Source: Flavobacterium caeni (GTDB lineage Bacteria; Bacteroidota; Bacteroidia; Flavobacteriales; Flavobacteriaceae). From it: 64,000 nucleotides of DNA. The position numbers and the translations under genes were made by a program. The stretch is taken from positions 248,001 to 312,000 of the forward strand of contig NZ_FMVF01000004.1 of NCBI RefSeq assembly GCF_900101895.1, written 5' to 3'. The notes beneath the pieces are model-generated. The model was not told the origin of the DNA and did no database searches. It was given only the letters and a program-made list of their open reading frames with translations. Positions within the stretch are counted from its first letter, which is position 1. The number at the start of each line of letters is the position of its first letter. Positions 17,323-25,674 of this stretch are shown here, piece by piece.

Positions 17323-20300
17323 TTAGACCGAATGTTTGGTCGTGAATCCGTCTTCGCTGACTTCGGTAGGCACATAGTCCTCGACCATGAGCGCGTCGTA
17401 GTCGACATCTTTGTTTTTGCTGAACCTGCGGATCAGTCCGTCAAAGATCGAGTACACCACTGGCACAATGATGAGTGTCAGGAACAACGACGAAATCAAT
17501 CCGCCGATGACCACCCACGCCAAGCCATTGTTCATCTCGGCGGCAGCGCCCGTGGCCAATGCAATCGGCAACATACCGAATACCATCGCGATGGTCGTCA
17601 TCAAGATCGGACGCAAACGCGCGTGGTTGGCCTGGATCAAGGCATTGTAGGTCGATTCGCCCGCTTCCTTTCGATGGTTCGTAAAGTCGACGAGTAGGAT
17701 CGCATTCTTACACACCAACCCGATGAGCATGATGATCCCCAGGATCGTAAAGATGTTGAGCGTATTGTTGGTCAAGGCCAGCGCATACAACGCCCCGATG
17801 AACGAAAGCGGTACCGAGAACAACACCACAAACGGATACACAAAACTGTTGTACAACGCCACCATTACCAGGTAGACCAAAATGATGGCCGCGAGCAAGG
17901 ATATCCCCAGCGTACCAAAACCTTCCTGGCTGTTCTCGATGTCGCCGCCCCAAACGTAGTCTACACCCGCCGGACGTTTCATTTTAGAGAACACCGCTTC
18001 CCATTCCTGGGCCACGGCCTGCACCGACTTGCCGACGGTTTGCGCCTGTACGGTCACCGATGCACTCTTGTCGCGGCGCTCGAGCAAACTCGGTCCCGAG
18101 GCTTCGGTCACGTTGGCAAATTGCGACAACTTGATTTGTTGTCCTTGTTGGTTGATAAAAATCAAATCGCGTACGTTGTTGATGTTCGAACGATCGAATT
18201 CATTAAAGCGGATGTTGATGTCGTATTCGTACTGGCCCGCGCGGAACTTGCCGTCGGTGTTGCCGTTGAACGCAGTTTGCATCGTCATACCCACCGTTTG
18301 CAGATCGAGGCCAAGCGCCGCCATCTTGTCGCGGTCTACCTGTACGTTCACCTCTGGCGAACCGGTTTCCGAAGTCAATTTGATCTCGGTGGCACCCGAA
18401 ATTTTCGCGAGTTCGCCCGCGGCTTCGTTGGCGAATTGCATCGCACTTTCTACGTCATTACCCGTGATGGTCAAAGCCAATGGCGCTTCGCCGGCACCAC
18501 CCATGATACTCACCGGAACGGTTTTGACCTGAACACCCACGAGTGTTTTTTGCAACTCGCGTTTGACCTTGGCCGCATAGATGAACGTGTTGTCTTCGCG
18601 GTCTTCGCGGTCCACGAGCGTCACGGTAATTTCAGACTTATAAGGTGTGGTTTGCGATCCCGAGAAACCGCCCGAAAGCTGTCCTACGGTTGTGATGAGC
18701 TTGGTCACTTCTTTTTTACCGCCCAGGAAATCCTCGGCTTTTTGCGTCACAAAGTTACTTTGCTCGACCGAAGCGTCCTTGGGCAATTCAAGCTGTACGA
18801 TGAACTGTCCGCGGTCCATTTTCGGGAAGAAATCCCCACCGATGAATCCGGCACCTACCAGGAACAACGACGAAACAAACATTACAATCACGATCACAAG
18901 CGACCATACTTTGGTGGCGCGCGATTTGAGCGACCATTTCAAGATGCCCGAAACCCAGTCGGTAAAACGGTCGAGTCCGCGTTCGAAGCCAAGGATGATA
19001 CGGCCAAAGAGGTTCTTGCCCTCGATGTGTTCGAGTTTTCCGAAACGCGACGACAACCAAGGAATCAACGTAAACGACGACAGCAACGACAACGATGTGG
19101 CAATGACCACCGTCACACAAAACTGGCTGATGATGTTCGAAACGAATCCTGTACTGAGCGCGATCGGCAAGAACACCACGACAATCACGAGCGTGATGGC
19201 CGTTACCGTAAACCCGATTTCGGCGGTTCCGTCATAGGCCGCGCGAATACGGTTTTTGCCCATCTCCATGTGTCGGTAAATGTTCTCGAGTACAACGATG
19301 GCGTCGTCGACAAGGATACCTACCACGAGCGAAAGTCCCAAAAGCGACATCAAGTTCAAGGTATAACCCATCAGGTAAATGCCGATGAATGTGGCGATGA
19401 GCGACGCCGGAATCGAAATCATGACGATAAACGCGTTCCGGATCGAGTGCAAAAAGAACAACATTACGAACGCCACGAGGAATACCGCGATGAACAAGTC
19501 ATGGATGACCCCGTCTGCGGCCACGAGCGTAAACTCAGACGTGTCGTTGGCCACTTCGAGCTTCACACCTTGCGCCGCATAATCCTGTTCGATCTTGGCG
19601 ATGGTCGTCTTGATGTCTTCGGACAATTGCACGGCATTCGCGTCGGTTTGTTTGATGATCTGGATGGCGATGGCGCTCTTGCGGTCTACGCGTGAGATCT
19701 TTTCGACCTGTTTTTGCGAATCCTGGATATCGGCCACATCGCCCAAACGGATCTGGATGCCGTTCTGGTTTGACACGACCAAATTGCGCATCTCTTCTAC
19801 GTTGCGGTATTTACCCGACAAACGAATGAGCATCTTGCTCTCGCGGGTTTGCAAACTACCCGTCGGGAAGTCAAGGTTCGACGCCAAAACGGCCTGCTGC
19901 ACCTGCGGGATCGACAGTCCGTAGCCCTGCAATTTTTTCTGGTCCAGGCTCACCTGGATTTCGCGTTCCTGCCCGCCTACGAGCGTGATTTGCGCAACCC
20001 CGTTGGTACGGGCCAAAATCGGTTCTATTTTTTTGTCGAGCAAGTCGTAGAACGCCACTTCGTCCATGTTTCCGGTGGCGGCCAAGGTCATGACCGGCAA
20101 ATCGGAGATCGAGAATTTGGTAAGCGATGGCGGATCGACGTCTTCGGGTAAATCCTTTTCAATGGCGTTGATCTTGCGCTGCGCATCGTTGAGCGAGTAG
20201 TCGGCATCGGCTTCGGCCTCGAGCGTAACCATGACCAGCGAGAGGCTTTCGTACGATTTCGATTCGACTTTCTTGACGAGCTCGAGCGACGACACCGCGT

Positions 20301-20505
20301 CTTCGATCTTGCGCGTAACGGTGTTCTCGACCTCAGACGGCGAGGCGCCCGGGTAAACCGTCGCGATGGTCACGACGTTGATTTCAAATTTAGGGATGAG
20401 CTCGTAGCTCAGGTTCGAGAAGCTGAACAAGCCGCCCAGCGTCAGGATGGTAAACAGCACGATGATGAGCGTCGGCCGTTTGATGGATATGGATGCTATT
20501 TTCAT
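17323..20505 (-). CDS. RND efflux pump inner-membrane transporter (HAE1 family)
   Basis: 1060 residues, the normal size of AcrB/MexB-type pumps. N-terminal KIASISIKRPTLIIVLFTIL is the first membrane helix. VVGILVDDAIVVLENIYRHM contains the two adjacent Asp of the proton relay in TM4. It works as a trimer with the adaptor and outer-membrane channel encoded upstream to expel drugs or other toxic compounds. It is the last gene of the four-gene minus-strand operon starting with the TetR regulator. The substrate cannot be read from sequence. Confidence 0.94.
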   Translation of the reverse strand: MKIASISIKRPTLIIVLFTILTLGGLFSFSNLSYELIPKFEINVVTIATVYPGASPSEVENTVTRKIEDAVSSLELVKKVESKSYESLSLVMVTLEAEADADYSLNDAQRKINAIEKDLPEDVDPPSLTKFSISDLPVMTLAATGNMDEVAFYDLLDKKIEPILARTNGVAQITLVGGQEREIQVSLDQKKLQGYGLSIPQVQQAVLASNLDFPTGSLQTRESKMLIRLSGKYRNVEEMRNLVVSNQNGIQIRLGDVADIQDSQKQVEKISRVDRKSAIAIQIIKQTDANAVQLSEDIKTTIAKIEQDYAAQGVKLEVANDTSEFTLVAADGVIHDLFIAVFLVAFVMLFFLHSIRNAFIVMISIPASLIATFIGIYLMGYTLNLMSLLGLSLVVGILVDDAIVVLENIYRHMEMGKNRIRAAYDGTAEIGFTVTAITLVIVVVFLPIALSTGFVSNIISQFCVTVVIATSLSLLSSFTLIPWLSSRFGKLEHIEGKNLFGRIILGFERGLDRFTDWVSGILKWSLKSRATKVWSLVIVIVMFVSSLFLVGAGFIGGDFFPKMDRGQFIVQLELPKDASVEQSNFVTQKAEDFLGGKKEVTKLITTVGQLSGGFSGSQTTPYKSEITVTLVDREDREDNTFIYAAKVKRELQKTLVGVQVKTVPVSIMGGAGEAPLALTITGNDVESAMQFANEAAGELAKISGATEIKLTSETGSPEVNVQVDRDKMAALGLDLQTVGMTMQTAFNGNTDGKFRAGQYEYDINIRFNEFDRSNINNVRDLIFINQQGQQIKLSQFANVTEASGPSLLERRDKSASVTVQAQTVGKSVQAVAQEWEAVFSKMKRPAGVDYVWGGDIENSQEGFGTLGISLLAAIILVYLVMVALYNSFVYPFVVLFSVPLSFIGALYALALTNNTLNIFTILGIIMLIGLVCKNAILLVDFTNHRKEAGESTYNALIQANHARLRPILMTTIAMVFGMLPIALATGAAAEMNNGLAWVVIGGLISSLFLTLIIVPVVYSIFDGLIRRFSKNKDVDYDALMVEDYVPTEVSEDGFTTKHSV

Positions 20506-20515
20506 GGATTGGCTT

Positions 20516-21580
20516 TTATTTGATGATGCTCACTTTGGCGCCGTCGGTCAGGTTGATCTGGCCGCTGGTGACGATGATTTCGCCGTCTTCAAGACCGCCG
20601 AGGATTTCGACTTTCTCGCCAAGTACGCGTCCAGGGGTTACCTTGCGCATCTTGGCCGTGCTGTCCTTGACCACAAATACCTGTCCCGCGTTTACCCCGC
20701 CTACGAAAGACGTACGCGAAATGGCGCGGATGTTCCCCGAACCGGCTCCGGTTGGTTCAAATTGCGCCGTACCGTACATGCCCGCTTTGAGCTCGTTGTT
20801 CGGGTTGTTGGCGATTTCAATCTCGATCGGGAAGTTGAGCGACGCATCGGCCTTGGCGGCGATGAACGTGATTTTTCCTGCGAACACCTTGTCTGGATAA
20901 ACGCTGGCCTTGACCTTGACGTTGTTGCCCAGTTTGAGCAACGGGATCTGGCCTTCGGGAACGGTCACGGCCAGTTTCAGTTTAGACGTGTTGACGAGTT
21001 CGAACAATTCGGTACCCGGTGAAACCACCGATCCCGGTTCGATAAGGCGCTTGTTGACAATCCCGTTGATGGTGGCCCTGATCGTGGCGTCGCCCAACGA
21101 GATGTTGGCCTGGTCGAGTTGCGCCTTGGCATTGGCCAAAGCCACTTTCGATTGGTCTACCTGTTGCTTGGTGACACCGCCGGTCTTGAACGCGTTGTCG
21201 TAACGTTGTGCGTCGGCTACGGCATTCTGGTAGGCGGCACGCGCATTGGTCACGTCTACCGAAAGCTTGTCGCCTTTGATGATCGCAAGCGTTTGACCGA
21301 TGCGAACGACGCTGCCTTCGTCGACCAAAACCTTGGTGACACGGCCCGAGTTCTCGGCCGAAAATTTGAGTTCCTGCGACGGTGCAAATGTGCCGTTGGC
21401 TACGAATTCCTGGTCTATGGCGCCGGTAGCGACGGTGTCGATACGCACGGCTACCGTACTGTTCTTGAGCGAAACGATGGCTTGCTCGTTCTCGTTCTTG
21501 GCCTTGTTGTTCGAAAGCGTCATGCCGATAAGTGCGATGACGGCCACGATGGCGACGATATAAATGAGTTTCTTTTTCAT
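20516..21580 (-). CDS. RND efflux periplasmic adaptor (membrane fusion protein)
   Basis: 354 residues. An N-terminal anchor (KKLIYIVAIVAVIALIGMTL) is followed by the barrel-sandwich hybrid domain (ELKFSAENSGRVTKVLVDEG), a helical hairpin and beta-barrel domains (IRATINGIVNKRLIEPGSVV). It bridges the pump and the outer-membrane channel. It lies 10 bases upstream of the pump gene and 2 bases after the tolC-like gene. Confidence 0.92.
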   Translation of the reverse strand: MKKKLIYIVAIVAVIALIGMTLSNNKAKNENEQAIVSLKNSTVAVRIDTVATGAIDQEFVANGTFAPSQELKFSAENSGRVTKVLVDEGSVVRIGQTLAIIKGDKLSVDVTNARAAYQNAVADAQRYDNAFKTGGVTKQQVDQSKVALANAKAQLDQANISLGDATIRATINGIVNKRLIEPGSVVSPGTELFELVNTSKLKLAVTVPEGQIPLLKLGNNVKVKASVYPDKVFAGKITFIAAKADASLNFPIEIEIANNPNNELKAGMYGTAQFEPTGAGSGNIRAISRTSFVGGVNAGQVFVVKDSTAKMRKVTPGRVLGEKVEILGGLEDGEIIVTSGQINLTDGAKVSIIK

Positions 21581-21582
21581 GG

Positions 21583-22944
21583 TTATTGTGCTAGAGATTT
21601 AAGTTGTCCTTTTGATTTGATGAATTGCACTTCGGCCAATTTGTAGTTGAGTAGTGCGGTATTGTAATTGTTTTGGGCTTGGGTGTAGGCCTGCTCGGAA
21701 TCCAGCAAGTCGGTAAGTGTCGCGAGCCCATTGTAATAGTTGTTGAGGGTATCGTCTAAGACATCGCGCGCCAAGGTGACGTTTTCGGTTTGGCTTTCGA
21801 GCGTCTTGAGGTTGTTTTTGATGACGGTCACCGCATCGAAATATTCCTTGTCGAGCGACAGTTTTTTGTCGGCCATGTCCTGTTGGTGCTTGCGCAATTC
21901 CACATCGGCTTTGCCCACACGTGCACGGTTGCCCAATCCCGAAAAAATCGGCACCTTGAGGTTGAGCCCGATCGAGGCATAGTCGGTCCAGTACGTTCCG
22001 TCTACGGGTTTCGAAAACCAAGGGAATTCTTGTCCGGTACCTTGGTAGTTGTAGTAGGCGTTGAGCGACAAGGTCGGGTAGTACGCCGCCACCTTAGACT
22101 GTTTCTGGTATTTGTACAACTGTTCTTGCGTGGTCATCAACTGGTACTCGAAACGGTTGGTGCTGTTGGGTTGTTCGTCGAGCGCGAGCGGCTTGACTTC
22201 GATGTGTTCCTTGACCAACGTAATCGGTGTTTCTACCGGCATGCCCATGTAGAATTTGAGCGCGGTTTCCTGCAACGCCACATTGTTGCGGTTTTGCTGG
22301 CGTTCGGTGTCAAGGTTGTAAAGGTTTACCATGGTCCGGTCCAAATCGATTTTCTTGGCCAGCCCGTTGTCGAACTGTCCTTTGATGATGTCGCGCACCT
22401 TGGCCGTACTTTGGTAAAGGCTGTCGCTCACCGCCAACTTCTCCTGCGCAACCAACACCTGATAGTAGGCATTGGCCACGCGCTCGATCACCTGTTCTTC
22501 GGTCAAACTGGCATTGATTTGGTAAAACTGACGCGTAGACTTGGCCGCCTTGAGCCCCGTAAACACCGACATGTCAAAAATGTTCTGGCTCAGCGAAACG
22601 CCAGCCGTAGAAAGCCATTCCTGACCAAACGGAATCAAAACGACCGTTCCCGGCGCACCCACGATGTCACCCGGCAAGGCACTTTGTTGGATGATGGCAT
22701 TGTAAGTCAAGTTTCCGTTGGCGGAAACCGTCGGAAGCGCTCCTGCGCGCACTTCCTGTATTTCGTAACCGGCGTTCTCGATGTCGAGTTTCGCCTTTTG
22801 GGCATCGGCTTTGTTGGCCAGGGCAAACGTCACGGCGTCCTTAAGACTGATGGGTTTGTTCTGCGCCTGCACGAACTGCTGCCCAAGGCCTGTCAGTAAA
22901 AGCAGCAGGGCCGTCGGTGTTCTTAAAAAAGAGGGCATTTTCAT
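21583..22944 (-). CDS. TolC-family outer-membrane efflux protein
   Basis: 453 residues with a signal peptide (LRTPTALLLLLTGLGQQFVQA). It shows the repeated helical hairpin organisation of TolC proteins: ISLKDAVTFALANKADAQKA at the start and the matching second half around 'KADVELRKHQQDMADKKLSL'. It forms the outer-membrane exit duct of the RND pump. It follows tetR by 11 bases. Confidence 0.92.
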   Translation of the reverse strand: MKMPSFLRTPTALLLLLTGLGQQFVQAQNKPISLKDAVTFALANKADAQKAKLDIENAGYEIQEVRAGALPTVSANGNLTYNAIIQQSALPGDIVGAPGTVVLIPFGQEWLSTAGVSLSQNIFDMSVFTGLKAAKSTRQFYQINASLTEEQVIERVANAYYQVLVAQEKLAVSDSLYQSTAKVRDIIKGQFDNGLAKKIDLDRTMVNLYNLDTERQQNRNNVALQETALKFYMGMPVETPITLVKEHIEVKPLALDEQPNSTNRFEYQLMTTQEQLYKYQKQSKVAAYYPTLSLNAYYNYQGTGQEFPWFSKPVDGTYWTDYASIGLNLKVPIFSGLGNRARVGKADVELRKHQQDMADKKLSLDKEYFDAVTVIKNNLKTLESQTENVTLARDVLDDTLNNYYNGLATLTDLLDSEQAYTQAQNNYNTALLNYKLAEVQFIKSKGQLKSLAQ

Positions 22945-22955
22945 TGATGATTGAT

Positions 22956-23549
22956 TTAATTATTGTTGGATAGATTGAATTCTAATTCTTTGATGCCTTT
23001 TTCGGTGGCGATGGCGCGTGTGTGGTATTCCAACACGGCCAGTTCGAGCTCTTGGGCTTCTTTTTCCGACACGGTATTTTCGTTGATCTGGAAAATCAGC
23101 ATGTAGTAGAACTTGATGGCTTTCTCGATGTCCATGTCCTTGCGGTAAAGCCCGAGGTAAATCCCGCGGTCGATGTTTTGGCGCAGGAACAAGTAACAGT
23201 CTTCGAGTTCGTGGCACATGGTTTTTTGGTGCAGCTCGGGATAGTGTTTCTTGAGTTGATAGAGCGGAGAAGTTTCGGCCGCCTGAAACATGTTCTTGAA
23301 CATTCTGCGCAGTTCGAAATTCTCGCGGATCGGGTTGTGGTTTTGCGCCATGATGGCCTCGATCTTGACGTGCACTTGTTTGTGCATCGCTTCGGTGGAT
23401 TCCTCGATCAGCACTTCCTTGTTGATGAAATACTTGTAGATGGTCTTTTTGGAGATTCCCATTTCACCCGCAATATCATCCATCGTAACGCTTTTGAAAC
23501 CGAGTCTGAGAAACATGTCGGTTGCCTTGGCTATTATTTTTTCTTCCAT
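22956..23549 (-). CDS. TetR/AcrR-family transcriptional regulator
   Basis: 197 residues. The N-terminal HTH is typical: AKATDMFLRLGFKSVTMDDI then AGEMGISKKTIYKYF (about residues 7-43), followed by a ligand-binding helical domain. As first gene of the efflux operon with an inverted repeat overlapping the promoter it probably represses itself and the pump; the inducer is unknown. Confidence 0.93.
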   Translation of the reverse strand: MEEKIIAKATDMFLRLGFKSVTMDDIAGEMGISKKTIYKYFINKEVLIEESTEAMHKQVHVKIEAIMAQNHNPIRENFELRRMFKNMFQAAETSPLYQLKKHYPELHQKTMCHELEDCYLFLRQNIDRGIYLGLYRKDMDIEKAIKFYYMLIFQINENTVSEKEAQELELAVLEYHTRAIATEKGIKELEFNLSNNN

Positions 23550-23577
23550 AATGGTGTGGTAATCTAAATTTCAGCGG

Positions 23578-23607
23578 CAAATGTAGGTTGGAAACTTTGA
23601 ACACCAA
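23578..23607 (-). promoter_or_regulatory. Promoter of the tetR-RND efflux operon
   Basis: On the minus strand TTG (complement of 23605-23607), 19 bases and TACATTTG (complement of 23578-23585) match the flavobacterial promoter consensus exactly, about 28 bases before tetR. Confidence 0.75.
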
Positions 23608-23619
23608 AATAGTTTCCAA
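23588..23619. promoter_or_regulatory. Probable TetR operator
   Basis: TTGGAAACT (23588-23596) and AGTTTCCAA (23611-23619) form a perfect 9-bp inverted repeat with a 14-base spacer. It covers the spacer and the -33 box of the efflux promoter, the expected position for a repressor site. Confidence 0.65.
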
Positions 23620-23705
23620 AGTATTGACATTAATTTAACATTTGACATACCCGTCGAATTTGTCATCTTGAACGAATGCATTACCTTAGCGCCAAATATT
23701 CGCCC

Positions 23706-24680
23706 ATGCTCGCGATAGAACAGTATCAGCAACATTTTGCCGCCTATCTTTCTGCACAACAAATCGGTAAGGATCCCGAAAATCTGTACGCCCCCATTCG
23801 CTATATTTTAACATTGGGCGGCAAGCGCATGCGGCCCGTTTTGACGCTCATGGCGGCCGATGTTTTCGATTGCAGTTTCCAAAAAGCGCTTCCTGCTGCC
23901 ATGGCCGTAGAAACGTTCCACAACTTTTCGCTTGTGCACGACGACATCATGGACGACGCGCCACTGCGTCGCGGCAAGGAAACCGTACACGAAAAATGGG
24001 ACCTCAATGCAGGCATTTTGTCGGGCGATGCGATGCTGATCCTGGCCTATCAGTATTTCGAACAATACGAGCCGGCCATCTTTCGCGACCTGGCCAAATT
24101 GTTCAGCAAGACCGCGCTCGAAGTGTGCGAAGGCCAGCAATGGGATGTCGATTTCGAGACACGCGACGACGTGACCATTCCCGAATACCTCAAAATGATC
24201 GAATACAAAACCGCCGTGCTCGTGGGCGCCGCGATGCAAATGGGTGCCATCATTGCCGAAACATCGGCGCAAAATGCACAACTCATCTACGATTTCGGGC
24301 GGTACCTGGGCATTGCGTTCCAATTGCAGGACGATTACCTTGATGTGTTTGGCGACGTGGCTACGTTCGGAAAGCAAATCGGCGGCGACATCATCGAGAA
24401 CAAAAAAACCTATCTCTATCTCAAGGCGATGGCGTTTTCAGACCACGCACAAACCGAGCAACTCCGTCATCTTTACTCAATTCAGCCTACGGACAATCGC
24501 GACAAGATTGCGTCGGTGGCCGCCATCTTTAACCAAACGGGTGCCGCGACGGCCACAAAGCAGGCCATCCACGACTATACCATGAAAGCGTTCGATACGT
24601 TACGTGCGTTGCAAATTGCCGATGACAAAAAAGCGGCGCTGCGTACTTTTGGCGAAAACCTGATGGAACGCAAAGTTTAG
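23706..24680 (+). CDS. Polyprenyl (isoprenyl) diphosphate synthase
   Basis: 324 residues from the ATG at 23706 (MLAIEQYQQHF). It is a trans-isoprenyl synthase condensing IPP with allylic diphosphates. The first aspartate-rich motif is LVHDDIMDDAPLRRG (residues about 77-90) and the second is FQLQDDYLDVFGD (about 203-215). GGKRMRP binds diphosphate. Family length is normal. Product chain length (for quinone or undecaprenyl-type lipids) cannot be fixed here. Confidence 0.9.
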   Translation: MLAIEQYQQHFAAYLSAQQIGKDPENLYAPIRYILTLGGKRMRPVLTLMAADVFDCSFQKALPAAMAVETFHNFSLVHDDIMDDAPLRRGKETVHEKWDLNAGILSGDAMLILAYQYFEQYEPAIFRDLAKLFSKTALEVCEGQQWDVDFETRDDVTIPEYLKMIEYKTAVLVGAAMQMGAIIAETSAQNAQLIYDFGRYLGIAFQLQDDYLDVFGDVATFGKQIGGDIIENKKTYLYLKAMAFSDHAQTEQLRHLYSIQPTDNRDKIASVAAIFNQTGAATATKQAIHDYTMKAFDTLRALQIADDKKAALRTFGENLMERKV

Positions 24681-24699
24681 GCAGCCTCAATTTTCACAC

Positions 24700-25050
24700 A
24701 TGTACACTGCACCGCCCAATACCGATGTTTTATTGGCCCAAGCCGAAACCGAAGATTTGTACCTCAAACTGATCGAACAAATCAACAAGGATTTCAACCT
24801 GGCCAACGAAGCCATCGATTTTCCGCTCAGCACCAGCCCGACCGAACTCAAGGTGCAAATGCACGAGAAGATTTACCGGCTCATCCAATACAAATTTGCC
24901 GAATACCTCAATTTACTGTACGTCATCGACGTGCCCGAAGACCAGATCAAGAAACTCGACGGTTCCGATTTGGTTGCGCTTTCTGAACAAGTTTCGTTTT
25001 TGATTTTGAAACGCGAATGGATGAAGGTGTGGTTCCGCAATCGTTTCTAA
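24700..25050 (+). CDS. Small conserved protein of unknown function
   Basis: 116 residues, acidic, mostly helical, no signal peptide or membrane segment. It starts 19 bases after the polyprenyl synthase stop on the same strand, so the two are probably co-transcribed. I see no catalytic motif; aromatic and charged residues at the C-terminus (KREWMKVWFRNRF) look like an amphipathic helix. I recognise no named family. Confidence 0.65.
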   Translation: MYTAPPNTDVLLAQAETEDLYLKLIEQINKDFNLANEAIDFPLSTSPTELKVQMHEKIYRLIQYKFAEYLNLLYVIDVPEDQIKKLDGSDLVALSEQVSFLILKREWMKVWFRNRF

Positions 25051-25089
25051 AGGATTCGTTACAGTCAAATTTCTTGAAAGCAAAGGGCT

Positions 25090-25674
25090 TCAAGGCGGCG
25101 GCCCAAATCCGATCCGTTCCAAAACAAATCGGTTGTTGATTTGAAAAAAATCGACGGGCCAGTAATGCAATACCGTTCTGCCTAGTAACGCGGCTTGAAA
25201 AGGTTCCAGCCTACGCGAAATTGGCTCGAAGCAAAATTGGTCCGAGTCGAGCCGTTGGAGTAATTGAACACAAAATTCCGAACAGTAGAGTTTGCGGCTG
25301 TCTAGATCGAAGTCGAAATCAAACCCGACATCCTCGAAGGTAGACAACAAATGTTTAAGCCGGTCGATGAATGCCGCGTCGACAGTGGTGCGCCACAACG
25401 CCCAGTAAATCATATCCGGTACTTGGGTAAATCCGTCCAAATCGGTTTGGACCAGTGCCGACGCATTTGCAGTGGCTTCGTTGCTTACATGAAACACGTT
25501 CCAGCGTCCTTGTTCGATAAACCCAATCCCGACATGCGAAGCAAATCGGTCCTGCAAATTGAACGGCGCGACCAAAGCCAACTTACTGGCCGTACCGCGT
25601 GTGACAAGATAAAGTGATGTGGGCTGTTGCGCGTAGAACACATGCACAACCAACAAAAGCGCCCACCACTTCAT
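25090..25674 (-). CDS. Permuted papain-like (YiiX-type) putative amidase/peptidase, secreted
   Basis: 194 residues. I chose the ATG at 25674 (MKWWALLLVVHVFYAQ, a signal peptide). Its start overlaps the stop of the DUF5686-like gene by four bases (ATGA), so the two are coupled. FASHVGIGFIEQGRWNVFH gives the candidate catalytic His (H47), and KLYCSEFCVQLL gives the candidate Cys (C131). His before Cys is the circularly permuted NlpC/P60 order seen in YiiX/YaeF proteins. Such enzymes cleave peptidoglycan- or lipid-linked amides; the substrate here is unknown. Confidence 0.65.
   Translation of the reverse strand: MKWWALLLVVHVFYAQQPTSLYLVTRGTASKLALVAPFNLQDRFASHVGIGFIEQGRWNVFHVSNEATANASALVQTDLDGFTQVPDMIYWALWRTTVDAAFIDRLKHLLSTFEDVGFDFDFDLDSRKLYCSEFCVQLLQRLDSDQFCFEPISRRLEPFQAALLGRTVLHYWPVDFFQINNRFVLERIGFGPPP

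Noticed and set aside
18040..19695. Long plus-strand open frame of 551 codons opposite the RND pump gene
   Set aside because: It is the antisense shadow of a high-GC coding region; its translation is rich in His, Arg and Asp and has no domain-like pattern.
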